Program-made: the position numbers and the translations under genes
From: Mallotus nudiflorus
Lineage: Eukaryota > Streptophyta > Magnoliopsida > Malpighiales > Euphorbiaceae
Direction: 5' to 3'
Assembly (NCBI GenBank): GCA_947683625.1
Contig: CANTUR010000279.1
Span: forward strand, 1,426,001-1,490,000
Length of the DNA stretch: 64,000 nt
The notes under the pieces: generated by a model
Told to the model about the DNA's origin: nothing
The model's database searches: none
Seen by the model: the letters and a program-made list of their open reading frames with translations, nothing else
In this document: positions 12,186 through 23,649 of the stretch, piece after piece
Layout of the letters: every line of letters starts with the position of its first letter
Position numbering within the stretch: position 1 is the first letter of the stretch

Positions 12186-13450
12186 ACCAAGAAGATACCT
12201 CCTATTAACAATTTAAAGATAAATTAGAAGAGGGGATCCAAAAATTACTCACTAATGGAACTATAGCTGAAATCCTTTAAGCCCAATCAAGACTAGAAAT
12301 GCCTGAGATGGAATAATACACCATTGAATGAAGCTTTTGCATCTGTTCATCTAAGGGTAGATAAAACAAAGGGAATTGCCCGCACTCTAGTTCAAACTGA
12401 TGATGATAATGACTACTACCAGGATCTTAGAAATACACTAAAAGCTATAAAAATAACTGATATAATTAAACTTGAATCAGTAGGGGAGGTTAAACTGTTA
12501 GCTAATAGAATGACTTAATTGGAATTTGCCTTTAAAGATAAGGGAACCCCTGGCTCTAAAAGCTTTATTAACCTGGCATTATTCAAAGATGAACCACTCC
12601 CAGATGATTTTAAACTACCAAACTTTGCTAAGTTTGATGGAACAGGGGACCCAAAGGTCTATTTAAGGCAATATGCTACCTTTATGGCTGCTACAAAACT
12701 TATACAATCCAAGATTGTTCGATTCTTCTTCACATCACTAGAAGAAGGACCAAGAGCATTATTCTTTGACCTTAAAGATGAAATTAAAAGTGATTGGCTA
12801 CTGTTAACTCAAAAGCTCATCAAGTAGTATGAATATAACACTTAGATAGACATCACTCGTAAAGATATGAAGGCAATGAGATAGAAACCTAGTAAAGCTT
12901 TCTTTAATTATATCATAAGATGGTGGGGAAAGGCAGTCAAAATGAGAAACTATCCTCTTGAATATGAACAAATAGAGCTGACAATCAAAGGGCCATTACC
13001 ACATTTCAAAAAAATAGATTATCTTTGCTCATTACCCTGACTTCAGAGCTCCCAACTAGGTTGGAATTAGAATTGAGAATGAGGAACCTCAGTAAGCTAA
13101 AAACACCTTCCGCCATAACACCCAATCAAACATCCAAAATGCCTTCATATAAGCTATAAAAATAAACCTAATCCAACCCAACACTCACAGTTCACTATCT
13201 ATTAATGCCATTAGACCACCGAGAAAGTTCTTAAGCTTCAACCTCCCACTATCCAAATTATTCTAGAGACTTCAACAAAAGAACCTCTTATAGTGTCAAG
13301 AGCCCAAGCCTCTTTCAAACCCATTACCCCTTTATATTGGCCAAAACCTATTATGCCACTTTTACTAAATGCTTGGTCATACCACTGATGCATGTAGAAC
13401 TCACAGGAATGGAATCCAAGACCTCATTAACTCTGGGAAAATTGATGACC
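12186..13450 (+). pseudogene. element A gag (decayed)
   Basis: Begins around the ATG in 'atgagtgaccaagaag' (12180) and continues, broken by stops, with two clean stretches at 12324-12518 and 12519-12827. The second carries the Tat-type gag core 'LPNFAKFDGTGDPKVYLRQYA' in split form (PNFAKFDGTGDP, YLRQYATFM), followed by a 'YEYN' block near 12830. Further on, a His/Cys block 'GHTTDACRTHRNGIQDLI' at about 13380-13440 resembles the zinc-finger-like segment ahead of the protease in this lineage. Gag would form the particle that packages the RNA. Multiple stops make it nonfunctional. Confidence 0.7.
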
Positions 13451-14399
13451 TAGAAAATGAGTCAGTATCAAGACCAATCCTCTCCTAAACTATTAAAACA
13501 TGCCTCCACCAAGCATCAATATGATTTCCTCAAATCTATTAGAAAACCTTGTTGAATAATCAACCCAAGCCATCTAAGAAACCCAAGATAAACTCTTGAG
13601 CCTTATCCTTGAACCTCACGACTTTAGTGACGATGAATAATGTTCTTATACCTTTGAATACATTCTGATGCTCCATAAATTTCTCCCCTACTTAATGATG
13701 TAACAAATAGCCAGGGATACAACTCTCCTTATAAATAATGATGCATTTACTTTTAAAAAGTAAACACAAGCAAAAATTTTAGTAGTGGGCATGGAATATG
13801 GGATTTATTGGGCCAACTATCTGGGAAGTTAGACTACAAAGTCAAGTACACAACATCCTTAGCTACTCACACTCACCTAAAAGACATAGTACACTTAAGA
13901 TGGGGAGAAGAATTTAATAACAAAGATGGGGTTAATAGTACTATTTAGCCTCAGAACCTATAAGTCATGGGGATCGATATATGGTATGACTTTGATGATT
14001 TTGAAATCATTGTCTAGGACCAGAATAACAATATAAAAGTAGACAAGCAAGCAGCTAAGAAGCCCTCATTAGCAGTCAACCATGCGACTTATAGCGGGCG
14101 AGTATATTAACCCCTTGAGAAGGAGAAAGATCCCCCAAAAAGAAAAGAAGTAATAAGTGATCAAGCTGTAGAGGAAGACACTATCCTCAAATAACTTAAG
14201 AAGACTCAAACATAAGCTAGTATATGGGACCTACTCATGGCCTTCAAAAAGCATAAGGATGCCTTAGTCAAGGCACTAGATGAGGCAAAGATTGCCACTA
14301 ACACATCACCATGCGAGATGATAGCCTCTTTAATGAAAGCTCCCTCCAGTGCAATCACCTTTTTAGGCTAGGATTTACTGCTTGAGGGAAGGGTCTACA
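13451..14399 (+). pseudogene. element A gag-protease interval, unreadable
   Basis: About 950 bp between the finger-like block and the protease, in the position of the gag-pol connecting region. Plus-strand translation is broken by many stops and I could not identify a domain. Confidence 0.4.
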
Positions 14400-14860
14400 A
14401 CCATCCTCTCTTTATACAAGTAATTATCAGGTCTAAGAAGACTCCATGTGTTATAGTGGATGACAGATCTACTAATAATGTTTGCCCCCTGAGGTTGCTA
14501 CATAAGTTTGGGATGAATACTAAAAACTTGAAAGAATCCAATATGGTCATACGAACCTATGATGATTTAAAAAAGCTAGTTATCTAGACTTTCAAAGCAA
14601 TAGTTATGATGGGTGATATCAAATCAGTAATAGAATTTACTATTCTAAACATCCCTCCAAATTTTGTCCTGCTACTAGAAGACCTTGGTTCCACCCACTA
14701 GGGGGCATACCCTTCACTGTGCATAAGAAGATTAAGTTCCATTTGAATGGAAAGGTTGTTACCATCCCTACTGAAACAAATAACATTATTGCCTGTCTAA
14801 ATGTGGTCCTACCAGGATTTAGGTTTTTGTAATAAGTGACAGTCATGTCGATCCCAGAGT
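14400..14860 (+). pseudogene. element A aspartic protease (decayed)
   Basis: The frame reads 'PCVIVDDRSTNNVCPL' at about 14447-14494, which aligns with the Tat-type protease active site (normally D-D-G-S-x-x-N-V-C-P); the glycine is changed to arginine. The following text up to about 14830 ('GDIKSVIEF..NIPPNFVLLLE') fits the body of the protease but has stops. It would cleave the Gag-Pol precursor. Confidence 0.65.
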
Positions 14861-15600
14861 TGCTACCATGATGAAGAAGATGTAATATCTACTAGGAACA
14901 AGATTATAAGGAAGGAACATTAGGGTCACACAATTCCTTGACCAACAGATGTGGTTTAGGGTATGATCTTTACAAGGACACTAGGGCTAAGAAGTTAATT
15001 TTTTTATGGCTGAAAGCTTAACCTAAGTCTACCAAGGATAAGCTAAGAAATAGGTAAGCAATGGGTTGGAGAAGCCAAGGTTCAGGATCTTCAATGACAA
15101 CCTTAGGGGAAAGCACTTACTAGATATGGTCACTGAGACTGACATCAATGAGTTGATGAAAAATTTAGAGCTAGAATTTGAGAGTGAGACTGTCAATTAT
15201 GCTCAAGCTGTTGCCATCCTTGAGTTAAACATTAATGACATCTTGTTCAAAGACATTGTTGATGATGATCTCTGTAATTTTTTTTTGAAACTGATGATGT
15301 AATAAACTCTAAAGTTAATGCAATGAAATCAGATTTTGCTTACTTATTTAATGTCTTTCTTGATGGTAGTGTGCATTGCATTGATAAAAACATTAGCATA
15401 TTTGACATTCATTCCATATGTGTTGAATCATTTAACGTTGGCATGGAATTTGAACCATGCATTCTACATATTTTGAAAGATGTTACCCTTGAAAAGATGA
15501 GAGAAATTAAAAAAAATATTAAAAAATGTTCAAAAGTATTTGCCTAGATGTATGATGATATGCCTAGTATTGATAGAGACATTGCTTAACACTTTATCCC
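14861..15600 (+). pseudogene. element A protease-RT linker
   Basis: Open parts at 15066-15302 and 15323-15547 encode a linker also present in element B at 48162-48380: 'DGSVHCIDKN.SIFDIHS' and 'ILH.(L/S)KDVTLE..REI' are shared. It precedes the RT by some 40 codons. No enzymatic motif is visible; it links protease and RT in the polyprotein. Confidence 0.6.
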
Positions 15601-16720
15601 TACCAAAGAGGGTTTAAAGCAGTAAAGCAAAAATTGAGAAGGCTCAAACCATAATAGGCCCAACTAGTGAAAGAAGACATGGAGAAGTAGATTAAGGTAA
15701 AATTTCTAGAGTTAGTAAACTATTCAAAATGGCTAGTAAATGTAGTACTAGTATCAAAGAAAGATGAAAGGATTAGAATCTGTGATGACTACAGAGATCT
15801 GAATAAGGCCTGTCCAAAAGATGATTTCCCATTGCCTCATATAGACATGTTGGTTGACAACAATGCCACATGTGTTGTGTACTCCTTTATGGATGGATTC
15901 TTTAGGTACATTTAGATCCTAATGACCATCATTGATAAAGCAAAGACAACTTTCATAACAGAATGAGGCACTTATTGCTACAGAGTAATTGCCCTTCAGT
16001 TTAAAGAACGTAGGAGCAACTTACTAGAGAATGGCAATTACAATTTTCTATAACATGATACATAAAAAAGTGGAAGTGTACATTGATGATATGAAGGTCA
16101 AGTCAAAAACTAGGGAAGAACACCCATCTGATCTCAAAAAGTTCCTTAAAAGAGTTGAGAAGTACAGTCTCAGGCTTAATATGAAGAAATGCATATTTAG
16201 GGTCACTTTAGGAAAGATGCTAGGGTATGTTGTCAATCATAATGGGATTGAAATGGATCAAGACAAAGCAAAAGCAGTTAAAGAGATGCCAATGCTAAAA
16301 ATAAAAAAAGAAATCAAAAGGTTTCTAGGGAAACTATAATTCATCAGCATATTCATTGCCAAGTTGACAATAATGTGTGAACTAAAATTCAAGCTACTTA
16401 GAAAAGATCAGCCAGTTGAGTGGAACGAGCAGTGTCAGTTAGCATTCGACAAGGTCAGAAACTACCTATCTAACCCACTAGTTCTGAAACCACCTAAACT
16501 AGGGATACCTTTAACTTTGTATCTAGCCATCAAAGGAAATGCAATTAGTGCAATGTTAGACCAAGAGGGAAAAATAAGAGCAAAACACGCAGTGTACTTA
16601 AGTAAGAAGATGTTACTGTATATGGAAAAGTACAACCAAGTCGAGCAGATATGCTTGGCAATGGTATAGGCAATGAAGAAACTTAGACATTACATTAGTC
16701 CTATAGAATTCAGGCCATGT
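15601..16720 (+). pseudogene. element A reverse transcriptase and first RNase H
   Basis: RT is recognisable from 'WLVNVVLVSKKD', 'DYRDLNKACPKDDFPLPHID' (15730-15846), 'FITE*GTYCYRV' and the catalytic box YIDDM at 16079-16093, then 'KKFLKRVEKYSLRLN' and 'GYVVN..GIEMD'. The connection/RNase H part follows at 16364-16669 ('EWNEQCQLAFDKVRNYL', 'PLTLYLAIKGNAISAML'). The element copies its RNA into DNA with these. Catalytic aspartates survive but in-frame stops (for example in the expected GYNQI and TEWGT motifs) and frameshifts kill the gene. Confidence 0.8.
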
Positions 16721-17400
16721 TTAAAATGGATCCAATGAAGTACCTCTACAAAGCTCCCTCCCTAGTGTGAAGACTTGCCAAGTGGCTTATACTATTGACA
16801 AAATTTAATGTGCAATACCTGACTAAGAAGGCAACAAAAGGGAAGGCAATAAAAGGGAGTGCAATGGCTAAATTTCTAGTCTTAGCCCCATTCCAAACTC
16901 AGAAGAAGTCCAACTTGAATTCCTTAATGACCTTAGTTCAACCATCGAGTTTCAAGGATGGCAGATGTATTTTGATTGAGTAATTAATTAATTTAGTGTA
17001 AGAGTCAGTGTTATATTACAAACTCTAGAAGGTGAAGTGGTACCAATTGCCAAAAAAACTTAAGTTTAGGGTCACAAATAATGAAGCAGAATATGAGGCA
17101 TGTGCACTCAAAATAGGAGCACTGATAGCCCTAGACGTTATAGTAGTCAAAATCTTTAGGGATTCCAAGCTAGTAATCAATCATGCCATATAAGAGTAGG
17201 AATTAAAAGAGTAGCACTTAAAACCTTACCTGAATCACTTAAAGTTGCTCACCATGTCCTTCCAAAAATGTAGATTCATCCATCTTCTAAGGAACTATAA
17301 GTAAATGGCAGATGCACTTGCTTCCCTAACATCAGTGTGGGCAGGACCATCCAAAATTCCCATGAAGCCTTTAATCCTACTCAAATATGGACAACCATAT
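16721..17400 (+). pseudogene. element A second (plant-acquired type) RNase H
   Basis: After the usual RNase H tail ('MKKLRHYI', 'PMKYLYKAPS..VRLAKW') a second RNase H is visible: 'FDW' at about 16970, 'TNNEAEYEACALKIGALIA' (shortened: NNEAEYEACALKIG) at 17075-17120, 'DSKLVINHAI' near 17165 and 'MADALASL' near 17305. Two RNase H domains, the second with NNEAEYEA, are characteristic of the Tat lineage. Broken by stops. Confidence 0.75.
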
Positions 17401-18683
17401 CATAAGAAATACAGAATAGTAAAGATGGAAATAGTTGAAAAACCTTAGTTCTACGATATCCAAAGACATTTGAAGAAATGAGCCTATCCCGATCAAGCAA
17501 GTGAAAAAGATAAGGCAATCATCTGATGATTAGCATCAAAATTCACATCACACTATAGTGTGTTATGCATAAGAACTTCAAATGTGTTATAACTTTAATG
17601 TCTAGATGAAACTGAGGCTATAAGAGCAATAAAAGAGGTACACGAAGGTGTTTATGGTCCACACATGAATGGAGCAATCCTAGCTGATAAGTTAATTAGA
17701 CAAAGGTTCTTTTAGATGATGATAATGGAAGATTGTATCAAATTTGTGAGGGAATGCCACAAGTGTCAAATCCACAAGAATATCAACCACCTTTCCTTAA
17801 TATAATTACACTACATCTCCTCTTCGTGGCCTTTCTCAACATGGGGACTAGATATAATTAGGGAAATTCACCTGACAACCGCAAACAGACACAGTTTCAT
17901 CTTAGTGGCAGTGGATTACTTTATAAAATGGGTCGAAGTAGAATTATTCATAAGGATAGGAGCTAAGAAAGTGGATAAATTCATTAAAAGAAAAATGTTC
18001 TGTCGATATGGGATCCCCTATCATATCATCTCTATCAATGTTGTTTAATTCCAAGGGGAAGTTAGAGAACTACTAAGGAGTTATAAGTGGAACATTACAA
18101 ATCTTCTTTTTACTAACCATAAGCAAATAGGGTTGTTGAAGCCTCAAACATCAAAAAGATTTTATTAAAGATGACTTAGAATTACTGAGTTTATGTAGAG
18201 AGATTACTATATGCCTTATGGAGGTACTGAACAATAGTCAGAACTTCAACCAAAGCAACTATTTTCTCACTAGTATACGAGTTAGAAGCAGTAATTCTAG
18301 TCAAAATAGAAATCAAGTCTCTTTGAGCAGTAATTGAATCTGAATTGCTAGAAGTACAATGGGCCCAATAGAGGCATGATAATCTCACTCTTTTAGATAA
18401 TCAAAGGCTTACGGCTCTTTACCATATACAGTTGTATTAGGCTCGACTAACTAAAACTTTCAATAAAAGAGTGAAACACAAGAGTGTGAAAGTATGAGAC
18501 TGGGTGTTAAAGTAAGCAAGGAAGAACGTTATAAACCCTAGAGAGAAATTCAGACCAAACTGGGAAGGCCCATACTTGGTCAAACATGTCTTATCAAAAG
18601 GAGCAGTCAAGCTGATGGATTTTGAAGGCAACGAATTCTCTAAATATGTCAATACAGACTGTCTGAAGAAGTACTACATCTAA
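17401..18683 (+). pseudogene. element A integrase and pol C-terminus
   Basis: 'GVYGPHMNGAILADKLIRQRFF' region (GPHMNGAILADKLIRQRF) at 17646-17710 and 'CHKCQIH' at 17757-17777 mark the zinc-binding N-domain. 'STWGLDII', 'LVAVDYF.KWVE' and 'RYGIPYHII' (17835-18030) are the core before the second aspartate. The rest is heavily mutated. The C-terminus 'NEFSKYVNTDCLKKYYI' ends with TAA at 18681-18683, matching B's end at 45035. Open minus-strand stretches at 18191-18652 are antisense shadows. Integrase would insert the cDNA; this copy is dead. Confidence 0.75.
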
Positions 18684-19435
18684 GGAAAAAAAATTCCCAC
18701 TAAGTTGAAAACCAAAAAATGGCTGCTCAGGCAAAAATTAGGGACTTATCACTAAGTTGAAAACCCTATACGGGCAACTTAGGAAAAAATTAAGGAAAGA
18801 GAGAAAATACTTAACTAGAAAACTTGAAAAGGCTAGTTAAGGACGGGTGTAACCTCAAGTTTGAAATTTGCACGAATGCACTTTTGCTTTTCTTAAATGA
18901 TTTTAATGAAATGAGAATGATTACCAATTTATGAATGTCTTTGAAAAAGTGCAACACATTTTATCATTATAAATTGCATCAAACATGCTTTGCATTTTCT
19001 TTTATTACATGATCGCAGTTATTGCTATCTTTTTTGAACTCTATCGTTGAGATTAGCCACTATTGTCAAAGCCTAAAAAAAACCTTGCTAGGTGTGAGGA
19101 GCTCCGAAAAGAGACACCTTAGGCAAAAGAGGGAAAAAAAAAGAAATCCTAGATAAGTGCAAAAAGCTCCAAAAGGAGATGCCTTAGGTAAAAGAGGGAA
19201 AAATAAAAGAGGCAGACAATAGCAATGGCATACAATAAGAAGAATATACACTATAGTTATCATCATACATGTATTGTATAACACATGTAGGATAAATGCC
19301 CAGATATAACACCTAAAGTCCATCACCTTGGGAAAATGATACAACAAAGCAACCATAAGCCAAAAAGCCCTACACCCAGCTCCTAAAATAACTACATCGG
19401 CTATGGCTGCCATTAAAAGCAAGCATTGATCTTGC
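18684..19435. other. spacer between pol and antisense ORF (element A)
   Basis: Both elements keep this interval. It has twin blocks of the form 'agttgaaaacc(a/c)...tggctgctcaggcaaaaa' (18690-18780), a C-terminal-like satellite 'gctccgaaaagagacacctt' repeated at 19100 and 19165, and A-rich runs. It is where convergent sense (pol) and antisense transcripts would end. No gene seen. Confidence 0.5.
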
Positions 19436-22086
19436 CTAAGAATCCCCATCATCTGATCCAGGCTCCTCGTTAGTCATCATGAAGGATGCCAATCGTGACT
19501 CTAGCTCACTAATAGGATCATGATAAGCTATGTGCTCCCACTCCTACTAGTGGCTAGCATGGAGATGTTCAACTTGCATTACATGAAAATTGCATATCAT
19601 ACACATATACATAAAATATATGCATAAATAAATAGGTATACTAAAGAAGGCATACCCTTTGATTGCTCGTAAACTCCACAAAGTGCTATTGTGCACTCCT
19701 TATAAAAGTATGCCAGTACTGGCTAAAAAAAATAAGGATCTATAAAAAATAAGTAAAAAAGTCAAGCACTAGTCATCAAATAGGAAAAATAAAGGCAAAA
19801 TAAGTGAAATAAAGCATGAAATGGGAAGTGTTATGAGGGATAACATATGATTGAGGAAATCCAGTATGAAGCAAATCAAGATACAGTCCTCCACCAAAGA
19901 TGTCCATCCTAGATAAAACCAAGGGTGATCTAACTGCCAAGTCCCTAAGAATGGTACCACTAAAAGCCATACCACTGGCATTGGCAGTTGCCTCAGTGCT
20001 GAACATGCCTTTAACCTCCTCAAAATGGGATCCTAATCTCTTCTGGTGAGAACCCTGTTGTTGTAGGTAAGTCCCTATAACCATGTCAATTACATCTTAT
20101 TGCTAACAAAGTTGGTTACATACTTGTACAAAACAAAAATAAAAGCCTACCAGATTAGAAGAAGTAAGTCTCAATAATCCACGTGATGGCCCATTCCTTG
20201 AATCTGAAGGATGAGCCCCATCCACCTGAGGAGGTGGAGGTGGAGGTGGAGGTGGAGTAAAGGTGCTGCCAGCCACAACATTAATCAGTTGTAGGATCAA
20301 TACATCAGTATAAAGAGATCCTGCATTCTCTAGTAGACTCTCAGAAGGATGTCCTATCATGGTAGTAGCAAGCTTGTCTGCACTAAACTCATGACTCTAA
20401 AACATATCACCAAGAGGAGGAACAAGGACTCTCCTTGCAAATAGACCATCCCACCAATGATGGACTCACTCATATAGATACCACACCTTGGCAAGAAGGC
20501 TAGGGAGCAACACTCATCTCTTTGTCAGCTGCCATGCTATCACCATCTCCATCGACCAATTTGACCTTGCTGCCCATCGACGAAGGAGAATCTACTAAAA
20601 AGGTAAAAGTGAATAAAGAATCTCCAAAAAATAAAACAACCAACACATCAAGAATCAAGCATACTTGCCTATGGGATAACCTACCCATGTAGTCCCGGGC
20701 CTTTACACAATCCTTAATCAAATCAGTGGTCTTTCTAATCTAGTTGGAATAATGGGGAAAACAATCCTTAAGGAGATGCTCGACGGTTAGATGAGGAAGA
20801 ACCTCGAACTTATAAGCCTAGATTTGTCAAAACAAAACTCAAAAAATTAGGAAAAAATAAGCAAAAGATAAAGATAAAAAGGATGGATACAAGAAATCTT
20901 ACTCACATCCAGCACAAATAAGCATCCATAAATCCTCTAGCCACCTCAGCATGTTGCATCTAAACTTAAGTACGTGTAGGCGAAGGTAGCAGTACCCTAA
21001 TAGTACCTTGATAAGCTGTCTAGGTCTCTTAGGATAGGTAATAACCATAGACTACCTATACCATAAGGATTTAGGAAGATGACAATGCTCAAAAAATGGA
21101 ATAAGAAGTAATGAGCTAGCTGCTCCACGGAAGTAAAATTAGCATCATATATTGTCTGCATGGTGGATAGAAACTTGGAGTAATGAGTGAGGTATAGATA
21201 ACCAGACTTCATTGGGGTAGGCACCCCAAGCAACTCTATGGTGAGGCACCTCCTCTCCAACATGGAAGAACAATCCTCCTCATTGAAAGGAACAAGCTCC
21301 CTAGAAAAGCTCAAACTTATGATAGTGGCAAAGTCTAGAGGAGTGATGGTCATCTTTCCAACAGGCAAGTGAAAAGTATGCATTGTGTCCATCCATCACT
21401 TAATCAATGAATACATAACAATCTAACTCTATGCATATGAGTCATAAAAAAGTGCAACAATAATCCCATCAAAAGCCTTTCCTACAACCATCTTCTTCAC
21501 ACACAATGGAAGACCCTTATAGTATGTGTTGACCTTATTAAAACTATTAGGAAACACAGTAATAGACCTATGAGGCTATAAATAATAGGTACGCTCTAAA
21601 TAAATAATAAATGCTAACACATATTTTTCTTACTATTTAAGAGGATCAATATAATAACAAGAGCCGAAAAGAAGCATCATGGAAAGCACTAACATATAAT
21701 TAAAATAAAAAATAAAGCATGAGCTATTAGGTTATAAGTACTCATAATGAAACTACAGATTAATAATCCTAGCAAGAGCTATAGTTATGACAAACTCAAT
21801 TGAAAAATATAACAAATATAATAAGGGCTGATAGCTAAATAACTTCAGGAAAGACAAGGGACAAAGGAGGACCTATATGGAGATGATGATGAACCCTAGT
21901 GTGAGTCTCTAGATAATGAACCATGGGGATCAAATCTCCTCAAGAAAGCCTAGATGGTTGAGAACCCTGAGCACCATCAGCACTAGTCCTCACAGTGGAA
22001 GTCCCAGCTCTAGTAGCCTCTATGAAGTTACCCTCGACATCTAAAAAGATATCCTTTGGACCTCTAGGAATGTTAGGGAACTCCAT
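19436..22086 (-). pseudogene. element A antisense ORF, plant-mobile-domain-like
   Basis: On the minus strand, opposite to gag-pol. The start is ATG at 22086 ('MEFPNI', the same start words as in element B at 34755); the end is an acidic tail 'GSDDGDS' with TAG at 19436-19438. Between 21392 and 20997 lies the recognisable core: 'WMDTMHTFHLPVGKMTITPLDFA' (WMDTMHTFHLP, MTITPLDFATIISLSFS), the signature of the plant mobile domain also found in Mutator-related proteins. A GT..AG-like intron is suggested at 20906-20818 (gtgagtaag donor). Later blocks 'LIKDCV..RDYMGRLS' at 20721 match B. Antisense ORFs of this kind are known from Tat-lineage elements; function unknown. Several stops, probably dead. 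Confidence 0.65.
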
Positions 22087-22634
22087 CTTATGTAGAGAAA
22101 AATAAAAATTCAAATACAAAAATAGAGCAAAAAATACCTAAAACTCGAAAAGGGTCAAGAAAAGATGAAAAACACTCAAAGAAGACTAGAAGAAGCTTCT
22201 TTAAATCTTAAACATGTGTCATAAATAGACCTAGAGAGGGGAAGGTGCATGATCATGCGCTCCACACATGTAGCCATGCACACTTCCCCCTCTACATGCT
22301 CTTGTATAGTTATACGTGCACTCTGAGACTTTATATATTCATTTCTCTAGTCCTAAACCTCTATTTGAGCATAAGACATGTACCGATCTTGTATAAAGGT
22401 ACATTGTGTGGACTACATCTATCCAAAGACATTGCACATGACCTCACCATTTTTAAAGAACTCAGCACCTCCCGAAAGAAGAAAAATAAGGAAGAATCAC
22501 TAAAAGGATATCCTGGTCGAAATCATCAAAATATCATCTATAATATAACAAATGATGACATTACCATTATTGCATCATCACTACATCATCATTAACCAAG
22601 ATTAAAAGAGGTAGAAAGAACACATTACATTAAT
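22087..22634. other. spacer upstream of antisense ORF (element A)
   Basis: About 550 bp between the ORF start and the tandem repeat. It would hold the antisense promoter; the corresponding part of B is 34294-34754. It contains 'catgcgctccacacatg'-like text and 'ctttatatattc' at 22330, a possible TATA-like word but on the plus strand. Nothing firm. Confidence 0.3.
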
Positions 22635-23510
22635 TATAATGATCACAATAATCTATTCGCCTAACATTAGAAGAGGCTATAGTGGTAGTATTTATTTGCC
22701 TGACACTCGTAAAGGTTATAGTAGTAGTATCTACCTTTTCGCCTAACACCAAAGAGGTTCTAGTGGTAGTATTTATTTATTCACTAACATTAAAAGAGGT
22801 TATAGTGGCAGTATTTATTTGCTTGACACTTGAAAAGGTTATAGTGGTAGTATCTATCTTTTTGCTTAACAATTGAAGAGGTTAAATTGGTAGTATCTAT
22901 CTTTTTGCCTAACACCTAAAGAGGTTATAGTGGCAATATTTGTTCACTTGACACCCGAAGAGGTTATAGTGGTAATATTTATTTATTCACTGACACCCAA
23001 AGAGATTATAGTGGCAATATTTGTTTGCTTGACACCTAAAGAGGTTATAGTGGCATTAACTACTATTCACCTAAGACTTGAAGTAGTTAAAGTGACAATA
23101 TTTATTTGTTTGCCTGACATTCGAAGAGGTTATAGTGGCAATATTTATCCATTCACTTGACACCTGAAAAGGTTATAGTGGCAGTATCTATCAGTTCGCT
23201 AACACCTAAAGAGGTTATAGTGGCAGTATCTATCATTTTACATAGAGTAGTGGTATCTATTAACCTATAGTGGTAGTATCTATCTTTTTTCCTAGAGTGG
23301 CAATATTTATTCGCCTATAGTGGCAATATCTATTTACCTATAGTGGTAGTATCCATTCACCTATTGAGGCAGTATTTATTCACTTATAGTGGCAGTATCC
23401 ATTCACCTATGGAGGCAGTATCTATTTGCTTAGAAGTCGTAATATCCATTCACCTATAGTGGCAGATCTATTCGTCTGACACCTGAAGAGGTTATAGTGG
23501 CAGTGTCGCT
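22635..23510. repeat. tandem repeat, 39-42-bp units (element A 3' UTR)
   Basis: Around twenty head-to-tail degenerate units of the form 'gaggttatagtggcagta' + 'tttattcgcctgacacct', with ggttata landmarks at 22675, 22714, 22756, 22798, 22837 and so on; from 23240 shorter forms prevail. Open frames across it (22682-23160) are products of the repeat. The unit is related to the one in element B (32590-33130). Such 3' UTR arrays are typical of Tat/Ogre elements and can seed satellites. Confidence 0.85.
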
Positions 23511-23635
23511 ATAATCAAATCATGACAATATAACACTCAGGTAAGTACGTCTTTCCTCAGAAAATGATTTTTTGCATCTTTGCATTTGCTTCACATATAT
23601 TAACACTAGCACTAGGTAGCTGTGCAACACATGTG

Positions 23636-23649
23636 AAGCAGGGGGCAAC
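23636..23649 (+). other. polypurine tract of element A
   Basis: gaagcagggggcaac directly before the 3' LTR start tgttatacctc. It primes plus-strand synthesis. Element B has the same context on the minus strand at 32354-32370. Confidence 0.65.

Noticed and set aside
18191..18652. Two minus-strand open frames
   Set aside because: Antisense to the decayed integrase of element A; the sense strand aligns with integrase and the pol end.
22245..23160. Open frames of 64-116 codons on the plus strand
   Set aside because: They lie in the 3' spacer and tandem repeat of element A; the protein repeats merely mirror the DNA units.
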